DNA from: Planctomycetota bacterium
GTDB taxonomy: Bacteria > Planctomycetota > E44-bin39
DNA: 34,030 nucleotides
NCBI GenBank assembly: GCA_004376375.1
Contig: SOJX01000071.1
Location: 1-34,030 of the forward strand
Direction of reading: 5' to 3'
Part shown: positions 1-7,800 of the stretch, one piece after another
Position numbering within the stretch: position 1 is the first letter of the stretch
Layout of the letters: each line of letters starts with the position of its first letter
The notes under the pieces: model-generated
The model's input: the letters and a program-made list of their open reading frames with translations, nothing else
Told to the model about the DNA's origin: nothing
The model's database searches: none
Position numbers and translations under genes: made by a program

Positions 1-1021
1 CGATGCGCCAGGCCTTGCCTTTGAAGTCGCCTAGCCCGCCGCCGATCTCGATACCGAAATCGTTCAGAAGTTTCCCGCGCACGGCCGCGTCGTCGACGCC
101 TTCGGGAATCCCGACCGCGTTCAGCATCGGCAGGTGGTGGCCTTCCTGGCTCACGTAACTCAGGCCGAGTTCTGAAAGCCCTTCTTTCAATTTATTATGC
201 ATCTCGAGGTGGCGCGCGAAACGGTTCTCCAGCCCTTCTTCGAGAATAATATTCAGAGCCTCGTCAATTCCGTAAATCATATTGATAGGACCGGTGTGGT
301 GGTAGACGCGCTCGCTTCCCCAATAGTTACGTATCATCGTAAGGTCGAGGTACCAGCTCTGGACTTTCGATTTGCGGTTGTCGAGCACCTCGACCGCGCG
401 CGGTGAAAGCGTGACGGGCGAAAGCCCGGGCGGACACGATAGACATTTCTGCGTGCCGCTGTAGGCCGCGTCGACTCCCCACTCGTCGATCTTGACGGGC
501 GCGCCTCCTAAGCTGGTAACGCAGTCGAGGAAGAACATGGCGCCGATGTCGTGACACGCGGCGCCCAGTTCGTCGACGGGCTGGTGTGCGCCGGTCGAGG
601 TCTCGGCGTGCACTATGGCGACGACTTTTGGTTTTATTTCCCGCGCGGTCCTGATTATATCTTTCTGCTCGAAAACGCGCCCCCACGGCACGTCCATCCT
701 GTGCACCTCTGCGCCGCAACGCTCGGCAACGTCGACCATGCGCGTCCCGAAAACGCCGTTCACGCAGATAAGCGCTCTGTCGCCCGGCTCGACGAGGTTG
801 ACGAACAGCGTCTCCATGCCGGACGAGCCCGTCCCGCTCATCGGAATCGTCATTTCGTTTTTGGTCTGGAAGAGTTTTCTGAGTTTTTCGCGCACCTCGT
901 CCATGATTTCGAGGAAGGTCGGGTCGAGGTGTCCGATTGTCGGCCGCGCCAGCGCCTCGAGCACCCGCGGCGGCGTATTGCTGGGCCCGGGCCCGAGGAG
1001 AATTCTTTCGAGGTTTTTCAT
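1..1021 (-). CDS. Class V (alanine-glyoxylate / serine-pyruvate type) aminotransferase, partial
   Basis: PLP-dependent aminotransferase of fold type I, class V. Members move the amino group of alanine or serine to glyoxylate or pyruvate in the cytoplasm. Visible marks are the N-terminal [13 protein letters not shown] motif (residues 9-21), the substrate loop SGTGTSGME (62-70), the cofactor-ring Asp in [11 protein letters not shown] (about 163-173) and the PLP lysine in [13 protein letters not shown] (K192), all typical of the AGXT/PucG group. About 340 residues lie in the window and the C-terminus is cut off by the window start; relatives have roughly 360-390. I chose the ATG at 1021 because GGGAG lies 5 nt upstream. 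An in-frame ATG at 1033 has no ribosome site. It is transcribed divergently from the gene at 1149. The exact substrate cannot be told from sequence. Confidence 0.86.
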   Translation of the reverse strand, partial: MKNLERILLGPGPSNTPPRVLEALARPTIGHLDPTFLEIMDEVREKLRKLFQTKNEMTIPMSGTGSSGMETLFVNLVEPGDRALICVNGVFGTRMVDVAERCGAEVHRMDVPWGRVFEQKDIIRTAREIKPKVVAIVHAETSTGAHQPVDELGAACHDIGAMFFLDCVTSLGGAPVKIDEWGVDAAYSGTQKCLSCPPGLSPVTLSPRAVEVLDNRKSKVQSWYLDLTMIRNYWGSERVYHHTGPINMIYGIDEALNIILEEGLENRFARHLEMHNKLKEGLSELGLSYVSQEGHHLPMLNAVGIPEGVDDAAVRGKLLNDFGIEIGGGLGDFKGKAWRI

Positions 1022-1148
1022 CAGGGCTCCCATTTTGGATACGGTTTTGCAGGTCCACGATAATACCAGAATCGAGGATTCGCTGCAAGGGGAGAAAAGC
1101 CGCCGCTATCCCGCTTGCACCTTGTTTGAAAACGGATAGAATATAGTC

Positions 1149-1976
1149 ATGAAGTTCAGCCTTCCATTAATCCTCGGTATTTTCGTCGTCCTGCTGTTCG
1201 GGCTGGTGATTGCGGGAATGGTGCTGTACAAGCCGCTTATGAAATTGTGGCGCGAATCCGGGCAGGAATCGGACGTCGTTCATATTCGAGACGATTTCAA
1301 GGACGGAAAACTGGACAGCCGCTTTGAGACTGATTCCAGCGGTAGCTGTTCGATTTACGAGGACAAAGACAGTGGTCTGTTCCGGGCCGATATGGGAACC
1401 TCGAGCGGAGATGCCGGCATCGTGTACCTGAAGGATGCACTTGACGTTTCAAAGCCTATTACGGTAAAGCATCGTACTCGCGTTCTTAACGCCAACGGCC
1501 TGCACTGTTGGAATGCGTTCGCAATAATGCAAAAGGCAGGCTATCCGCAGTGCGTTGATTTAAGTACGCTTCAAACACAGCAGCGAATTTTGGTAATAAT
1601 GAGATCTGCAGGGATTTTACAAATATGTTACAAAAATAACAGTGGCGGAACTTCGTCATGGAATCAGACCGCTGGCCAGTGGGTTACTGCTGGAGCGCCT
1701 GAATTCAGTTCTGCGGTTTCTGATTTTCATCTGGTGGAATTTCACTCTGATGGAACTCAGTGGTATATTATAATTAAAGACCAGAGTGGCTCTTTATTGA
1801 TGCAGACGGATCCGGCAAACTGGTCGGATGTAGAAAACACTGGGGAAGATTACTGGTTCTACTGGGGCGACGACTGCACGACATATTTTCACGGCGACGG
1901 TGAAAGCGATTATATCGACATAAGATATACGCCGAAGAAAACCCCTGCCGGCAAAGGCGCAAAAAAACGTAAATGA
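1149..1976 (+). CDS. Membrane-anchored protein with beta-rich, concanavalin-like outer domain
   Basis: Function unknown, 275 residues. Residues 1-29 form a signal anchor starting MKFSLPLILGIFVVLLFGL, the same N-terminus seen in the four ankyrin proteins of this window. After a short stalk comes a DDFKDGKLDSRFE-type opening (about 48-60), common at the start of concanavalin A-like or DUF1349-like beta-sandwich domains. A Ser/Gly/Trp-rich beta-looking region follows up to about 262, then a basic tail ending KKRK. I see no catalytic motif. The stop codon overlaps the start of the next gene (ATGA at 1973-1976), so the two are probably translated as a coupled pair. The most likely role is a periplasmic or surface ligand-binding domain; this is inferred from shape, not shown. 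Confidence 0.75.
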   Translation: MKFSLPLILGIFVVLLFGLVIAGMVLYKPLMKLWRESGQESDVVHIRDDFKDGKLDSRFETDSSGSCSIYEDKDSGLFRADMGTSSGDAGIVYLKDALDVSKPITVKHRTRVLNANGLHCWNAFAIMQKAGYPQCVDLSTLQTQQRILVIMRSAGILQICYKNNSGGTSSWNQTAGQWVTAGAPEFSSAVSDFHLVEFHSDGTQWYIIIKDQSGSLLMQTDPANWSDVENTGEDYWFYWGDDCTTYFHGDGESDYIDIRYTPKKTPAGKGAKKRK

Positions 1977-3130
1977 AACTCTCGCTCCCCCTCAAACTCG
2001 GGATTGCGGTCGTCGCGCTGTTTGCGGCCCTGATGGCTGTGATGCTGACGTGGGCACCGATGAAGCTGCACTATTATTCTTCGCTTGCCCGCTCCGGCGA
2101 TAACGGCGACCGCGTCCGCGGCGTCGACGGCCTGCTCGATATGGGAAAGAAGGGGGAGGGCGAGCTTCTGAAAATATTTTCAGGCGGCGCGGAAGCCGTC
2201 GGTTTTCTGAAAGACAACTGGGGCAGCGCAAACAAATTGATCGAGACAAGAGAATTCACGGGCAGGCCCGTCCACCTGGCGGCCGTGCGCGGCTATCCCG
2301 ACGTTATCAGGTTTCTTATTTCCAGGGGCGCGGATGTAAACGAAAGGGACGACTACAACCGGACGCCGCTTTTCTACTCGAAAAACAGGAAAGTCGCCCG
2401 CGCACTTGCCGCCGCCGGCGCCGACCTCCGCGTCCGGGATTCAAATAATAATATTACACCTCTTCATTATGTCAGCTTGCCGGAAGTCGCCGAGTTCCTG
2501 ATTGCAAAAGGCGTCGACGTTGACATAACCGGCGACAGGTCGCATGTGCCGCTGCACTACCAGACATATTATGGCAGAAAAGATATTGTAGAACTTTTAA
2601 TCAGGAAAGGCGCGGACGTGAACGCGAGGGACGGCGACGGCGACACGCCGCTGCAGACAGCCGCGCACTGGGACAAAGAAGAAATCGCGGAGCTCCTGAT
2701 TGCCAGCGGCGCCGTACTTGATGCGCAGGGCTGCTCGGGCGAGACGCCGCTCCACTGGGCCGCGCGGTATGGTAATCATAAGGTCGTCAAGCTGCTGATA
2801 GAGAAAGGCGCGAATCTGAATGTTACCGACAAAGTTGATGAAACACCTCTGCACGAGGCTGCGCTTGCCGGACGGATGGAAGTCGTGAAGCTTTTTGTCA
2901 CGGCCGGCGCCGAGGTGAATGGTGTTAATAATGGCAGCCAGACGCCGTTCGATTCTGCAACTTCAAAAGGTTACGCTGATGTTGCTAAGTACCTTTTCGA
3001 GCACGGCGGCAAACCGTCTGGAAAAAGATCCAAAGGACAGATTCCGGAAATATCGCCCAGGAATATCGTGCCCGCGAAAAAGGATAAAAAAGAGTGGGAA
3101 AGAATATCAGGCCCGCGGCGGTCACGGTAG
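1973..3130 (+). CDS. Membrane-anchored ankyrin-repeat protein (paralogue 1)
   Basis: 385 residues. Residues 1-30 are a signal anchor of the LPLKLGI type, followed by a juxtamembrane block with YYSSLARS, RVRGVDGLLDMGKKG and GGAEAVGFLKDNW (about 34-84) that is conserved in the other three ankyrin proteins here. From about residue 95 to 345 there are roughly eight ankyrin repeats, with clear consensus pieces such as TPLHWAARYGNHKVVKLLIEKGA. The C-terminal stretch is basic (KRSKG, KKDKKEW, RRSR). Ankyrin arrays bind other proteins and have no catalysis of their own, so the partner is unknown. If the anchor is an uncleaved N-in signal, the repeats face the periplasm. It overlaps the upstream gene by 4 nt. 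Confidence 0.88.
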   Translation: MKLSLPLKLGIAVVALFAALMAVMLTWAPMKLHYYSSLARSGDNGDRVRGVDGLLDMGKKGEGELLKIFSGGAEAVGFLKDNWGSANKLIETREFTGRPVHLAAVRGYPDVIRFLISRGADVNERDDYNRTPLFYSKNRKVARALAAAGADLRVRDSNNNITPLHYVSLPEVAEFLIAKGVDVDITGDRSHVPLHYQTYYGRKDIVELLIRKGADVNARDGDGDTPLQTAAHWDKEEIAELLIASGAVLDAQGCSGETPLHWAARYGNHKVVKLLIEKGANLNVTDKVDETPLHEAALAGRMEVVKLFVTAGAEVNGVNNGSQTPFDSATSKGYADVAKYLFEHGGKPSGKRSKGQIPEISPRNIVPAKKDKKEWERISGPRRSR

Positions 3131-3341
3131 CTCTATCCTGCATATAACAATTTTCACCACATCTTGAGAGATATTCTCATTTCCCCCGCCTCGCGACTTT
3201 GTTGTAATCCCTTTCCCCAGCAGGTGTTGTGGGTTTTTCCCCATTGGAATGCCCTTTGATGTATCGAGGGTAGAAGAAGACGTCAATGTAAATATCCGGC
3301 CCCGGGAAATGTCGTTTGCGGGCTGCTGAAAGGAGAGTGTT

Positions 3342-3692
3342 ATGGTTCGCGGGGCGCATACGGTTGTCGGGAGTTTTGAGAAGATTGTCGAGAAGCTCCG
3401 GATGATGCTCGGCGCTGCCAACTGCAGAGTCGAGTGGGACGGTGTCAATCTTATCAGGTTCGAGCAGCAGGAGGATTACTACACGCTTCCGAAAAGCGGA
3501 GTAATTCACCTCAGCAAGAGGATCGGCTTCACCCGGATAGAGTGGAGCGTTTCCGTAAAGGAATCGATGCGCCTGGTTTTCATAGTCCTCGCGGTGCTGT
3601 TCTGCTGGACCGTTATTTTCCCGATACGGGTGAACCACATGCTGAATCACTTCCCCCGGGAGTTCATGGAGAACCTGATGACCGCGTTGTGA
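3342..3692 (+). CDS. Small single-pass membrane protein, unknown function
   Basis: 116 residues, not recognised as a family. An AGGAGAG ribosome site lies 6 nt before the ATG, which supports it as a real gene. The first 75 residues are soluble and mixed in character (VRGAHTVVGSFEKIVEKLRMML at the start, a beta-looking CRVEWDGVNLIRFEQQEDYYTL stretch after it). One strongly hydrophobic segment follows at about 77-93 (LVFIVLAVLFCWTVIFP), then a short amphipathic tail. It sits between two ankyrin-anchor genes on the same strand and ends 23 nt before the second one, so it is probably co-transcribed with it. A link in function to the ankyrin proteins is inferred from position only. Confidence 0.7.
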   Translation: MVRGAHTVVGSFEKIVEKLRMMLGAANCRVEWDGVNLIRFEQQEDYYTLPKSGVIHLSKRIGFTRIEWSVSVKESMRLVFIVLAVLFCWTVIFPIRVNHMLNHFPREFMENLMTAL

Positions 3693-3715
3693 AAGGTTGG
3701 CGGAAAGGTGAAAGC

Positions 3716-4546
3716 ATGAAATACCTCCCCCTCAAGCTCGGTATAGGCGTTACGGTTTTCTTTTCGCTGCTTCTTGCAGGCCTTCTGCTCTGGACGCCGG
3801 GCAGGATACATTATTACACGGGCAAGTTTTACTCGTCAGACCCCGGGGAGCGCGTGTCTGCCGTCAGCGGGCTGCTAGGGATGGGGGACAAGGGCGTAGA
3901 TGTATTGGCGGGAGAACTCGACGGCGGTGCCGAAGCCGCGAAGATTATTGACGCAAGCTGGAATGATGTAGACAAGCGCATATTTATAGATGAGCTTGCA
4001 CAGGAAATATATTGGGAAAGAAGCGCCATTCATGAAGCGGCAGGGAAAGGATATCGCGACGTTGTCGAACTTCTCCTCCTTAAAGGAGCGGACATTCACT
4101 GCAGAGCCACGGCTGGCGCGACAGCTCTGGTTTCCGCCGCGGCAAATGGACACGTTGATACGTGTAAGTTTCTTATAAGAAAAGGCGCGGACGTGAACTC
4201 GGAAGCGGCTTTCGGCCTTACTCCGCTTCATTTCGCGGCAGGGCATGGAGGCAGGGAAGTCGTTGATTTTCTCATAAAAAATGGAGCAAACGTCAATACG
4301 GATGGGAAGACGACCGCATCACCGCTGCATATGGCTGCGCGGTACAGGCAAAAGGAAGTTCTGGAATTTCTTATTGAAAAGGGCGCTGATGTAAACGCGA
4401 CCTGTTTTGGCGATACACCTCTGGATAAGGATACTACGGAAGATATCAAGGCTATCCTCCGCGCCCACGGCGGCAGGACGGGGGAGGAGTTGAAAAAAAG
4501 TCCTGAGTCCCGAGTCCTGAGTCCTGAGTCAGAAAAAAAGAAATGA
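3716..4546 (+). CDS. Membrane-anchored ankyrin-repeat protein (paralogue 2)
   Basis: 276 residues. I chose the ATG at 3716, with AAAGGTG a few bases upstream, because it begins the conserved MKYLPLKLGIGV signal anchor. The open frame extends further upstream, but that part only shadows the small gene before it. The juxtamembrane block (YYTGKFYSSD, RVSAVSGLLGMGDKG, GGAEAAKIIDASWND, about 33-85) matches the other paralogues. About four to five ankyrin repeats follow from residue 100 to 245 (TPLHFAAGHGGREVVDFL is the clearest), then the family tail LRAHGGRTGEELKK. The last 15 or so residues (SPESRVLSPESEKKK) are encoded by the GAGTCCT tandem repeat that is non-coding elsewhere in this window, so the stop codon seems to lie where a repeat invaded the gene end. 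Confidence 0.87.
   Translation: MKYLPLKLGIGVTVFFSLLLAGLLLWTPGRIHYYTGKFYSSDPGERVSAVSGLLGMGDKGVDVLAGELDGGAEAAKIIDASWNDVDKRIFIDELAQEIYWERSAIHEAAGKGYRDVVELLLLKGADIHCRATAGATALVSAAANGHVDTCKFLIRKGADVNSEAAFGLTPLHFAAGHGGREVVDFLIKNGANVNTDGKTTASPLHMAARYRQKEVLEFLIEKGADVNATCFGDTPLDKDTTEDIKAILRAHGGRTGEELKKSPESRVLSPESEKKK
4500..4531 (+). repeat. GAGTCCT/GAGTCCC heptamer repeat inside the 3' end of the ankyrin gene
   Basis: Four to five tandem 7-bp units (GTCCTGA variants) that code the SPESRVLSPES tail of the protein. The same unit array recurs in non-coding DNA at 14185-14218. Confidence 0.85.
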
Positions 4547-4547
4547 A

Positions 4548-4770
4548 TTCGACAATCGAAAATCGTAAATCGAAGAACGCGGCGAGCAAGCTCGCCCGCT
4601 AAACGAAGAAGCGGCGAGTAAACTCGCCGGCTAATTATATTTTCCTTATTTCCCTATTCCCTTGTTCCCTTGTACCCTTGTTCCCTTGTTTCTATTTTCA
4701 GAATTCATAATTTTGAATTCATAATTTCTTTCTCCGTGTCTCCGCGTCGCCCCGTCGCCGTGTCTGAATA
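4548..4770. repeat. Intergenic short-repeat block between convergent genes
   Basis: No gene is seen in this stretch between the ankyrin gene and the propeller gene. It holds several short repeats in a row: an AATCGAAAATCGTAAATCGAA unit (4554-4574), two related GCGGCGAGC-AAG-GCTCGCC-type small palindromes (4579-4632), a TTCCCTTGTTCCC array (4641-4691), a GAATTCATAATTTTGAATTC block (about 4701-4722) and CCGTGTCTCCGCGTC (about 4735-4765). Each family has further copies elsewhere in the window. Confidence 0.75.
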
Positions 4771-4799
4771 AGAAAAAAGAATCCGCCTTCGGCGGATTC
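4771..4799 (-). terminator. Intrinsic terminator of the propeller gene
   Basis: Read on the minus strand, a perfect 9-bp stem (GAATCCGCC / GGCGGATTC) with a GAA loop is followed by a run of six T. It lies 30 nt after the stop codon of the large minus-strand gene. Confidence 0.8.
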
Positions 4800-4800
4800 C

Positions 4801-4831
4801 TTATCCCTTACCCCGTATCCCGTATCCCTTA
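4801..4831. repeat. TATCCCTTACCCCG short repeat overlapping the propeller stop codon
   Basis: Four imperfect units of TATCCCTTAC / CGTATCC type. The TAA stop of the propeller gene is made by the last unit, a third case here of a gene end merging with a short tandem repeat. Confidence 0.6.
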
Positions 4832-7800
4832 CTTCTTCTCCGGCGGCGGGGGCGGTACCTGCTTGATATCGACCGGGTCTTTGGAAGCAGGTTCTTTTTT
4901 TTCCTCTTCCACTTCTTCCTCTTCGGGCTCGGGCAGGTCGTCGATAAGAACGACGGTCCCGAAACGGTACGGCAGGAAACCGCGGAAAAGGCCGGTCTTT
5001 TCCTTCGTCATGATAAGGCCGGGCGTCCACGATACCGTTTTCGTAGCCGTTCCCGGTTTATTGCTGGGGCTATCGTCGTCTATGAGCGTGAGGTTGAAGC
5101 CGAAACGGAACCCCTTCCTCCAGGGCGGGCGTTCTTCCGGTTTGACCCAGTTCTCCTCGTTCCTGCCGTAGAGGTGCTCCCAGAACATCTGCCACGGGAT
5201 GGCGCACTCGTAGATGGCGCCCGAGTTGTCCTCGTCTTTGCGCCTTATCATGTACTCGCCGTCGGGCCGGTTCTCTTCCTCGCGCTTCTTCTCCTCGGGC
5301 GACAGTTCTTTTTTTCTGGGCTTCATGAAGCCGAGGTGGAGCAGCGTGTCGTCGGCGTCGACCTGCGGTGTGTTGCTGTCGCGGAAGTCGAACGCGATGA
5401 ACAGAAGGTCGCCCATCCACTCGCTTGCCTCGCGGTCGTGCGCGCGCAGTTGCGAGTCCATCACGTCGAGCGCGAAATAGAAGTACTCGTTGTCCCAGCC
5501 GACGTACATTTTCGCCGACAGGTCTTCGCGCCCGCGCCACGGCAGAGGGGTAAGGTCCTCGCCCTGGATGCGGAGCAGGTAGTCGAGCCGTCCGAGCCTG
5601 TAACCCTCGTGCTGCCTGTACGAGTCGTCGATTTTCCCGTCCACGGCGGGCTTGCGCGAAAAGCGGTGCGCGTAGGCGATGGGCGGCGAAAGCGAGCCTT
5701 CAACCTCGGCCGCCGACTGGATCAGCTCGGCAAGCTGCATCGTGTAAACCAGCTTGTTTCTATCAATCTCGCCAAGTGCAGCTTCGTATAAATCCGCCAC
5801 CGCCCTGTCTCGCCCTGTATCTTCCCTGGAATCATCTTCGGTTTCTTCCCGGGGCGGGTACGGGTCCGGGTCCGGGTCTTTCTCCGAGCGTTTCTCCAGG
5901 CGTTTTTTCAGGTCTTTTATCTTGCGCTCGAGCTTGGCTCGTTTTTTCTCCGCAGGCTTTGCCTGTTTCTTCCCCCCGGGAGGTGACGGAGTTAACAAAT
6001 GGCTGAAAGAGGCGATCTCGGAGCGCATCAGCCGGTCGGCGATTCTTATGGCGGGCCCTCTCTGGCCGAGCGCGCAGAGCGCGGCAACGAGCCGCGTGCC
6101 CGCGTGAAGGTCTTCGGGGATCGACCTGAGCCGGTCATAGGCCGCAATCGCCGTCCGCTCGACGTGTTTTTCGTCGCGGCGCGCAAAGCCGACGTAGCCG
6201 CGGTCGGTCAGGACGGTGAGCACGCCGCCGATAAGCGCGGTCGATTGCACGTGGTGCGCAAGCTGGAAATCGTATCTGATGCGCGCGGGCACGAAAAGCC
6301 TGGAAATCGGCTTCCCCGTCTTTGCGTCGAGAAGGTTGATTATCGCGCCGATGTCGGAGGGCGTCGGGAAGGCTTTAAGGATTCTTTCGGTCTCGCCCAG
6401 TATGAGTTTGCGGTAGGTCGTCGTAATGACGTAGCCGTCGGCGACGTGGATATCTCCGTCTACCCGTCCGGTAATGGCGTTCGGTCCCGGCCATTTCCAC
6501 AGCTCGCGGCCGGTGGCGGCATTGTATGCAATGATTTCATGTGAGTTGCCGCTCCTCTGCCTGATTACGTAGACATATTTGCCGTCCGTCCGGAAATCGC
6601 GCACGCGGCCGGTGACGGGCGGCGGAGGCGGAAGCACGCGCGTGCGGCCGCCCGGTTGAGGCGGTTGCGCGGGCTTCGGCGGACTTGTCAGTTTCTTGCG
6701 CCAGAGCTCCGTGCCTTCCTCGTTAAACGCGGCAAGCGTGTCGATGCCCGCGTCGTCGTAGAATACGAGGAGCTTGTCGCCGGCTATTTTGACGTCGCGC
6801 CCGTAGCGGATGAACCGTTTCGCAATATCGCCCATGGGTTTGAGCGCCGGCATTTTCTCCCTCGGGTCGAGCGTGAAGAACCGCTGGCTCATTATGATGA
6901 CGAGTATTCTGCCGTCCGGCATTATCATGGGGGGCTGGTTGAAGCGTTTTATCGGGACGTCCCTTGGCGGCGCGACGCGGAAAAGCTCTGACCCGTTTTT
7001 AAGCGAAAAGCCCACGACCTCGCACGTGCTTCTCTGCCCGTTCACGAAAAGGAGCAGGCGGTCGCCGCTGATTATCGGTGGGCCCGAAAGCGAGCAGCGT
7101 TCATGCCTTCGCCCGGTCGCGGACCAGATTTTCCCGCCGTCCGATGCGTTGAGCAGGTGCACCGCGCCGGTCATGGTGCCGATTGCGATAACGCCCTTGC
7201 CGGCGGCGATGCTTTTTGCCGTTTCCGCAATGGGGGTGTTCTTATCGCCGAGGTCGAGAATTTCGCGTCTCCAGGCGGCTTTTCCCGTGGTGAGGTCGAG
7301 CCGCCTGATTTTCTTCTCGCCCGCGATGAAAAGCGAGGAGCCGACCGCGAGTACCCGCGGCGGCGCGTCGCTTGTGCGCAGCAGGTCGAATCCGTCGAGC
7401 TTTATCCGCCACCGCGGCAGGCCCGTGTCGCGCTCGCGGGCCTCGAAGTGCGATGCCGTCCTCACGAAGAAAAGTCCCGAGTTTTCCGCGCCCGGGACAG
7501 GCACTATCTTACGGCTGTAGCCGACGAGCTCGGTTCCGGTACGCCAGAGCACCTCCACCGGCGCCGCAAACCCGCCTTGAGGCTCGAGCGAGCCGGGCGG
7601 AGGGTACGGCCTGGGCGGCTCACGCCTCAGCGTTTTCGCCCGGTAGAGCGCGACTACTCCCGCGTCGAGCCGCAGGTCGGGCTCGACGAGCAGCTCGAAA
7701 CCGTGGTGGCGCACCGCGAGGCGCTCGTATTCCGCGACCGCCTCGCCATACCGCTTCAGGCGCTCGAATTCTTCCGCAATGTCGAAGTCCGCCCGGATGC

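Noticed and set aside
3434..3715. Upstream extension of the frame of ankyrin paralogue 2
   Set aside because: It overlaps a small gene with a strong ribosome site, and the conserved anchor begins at 3716.
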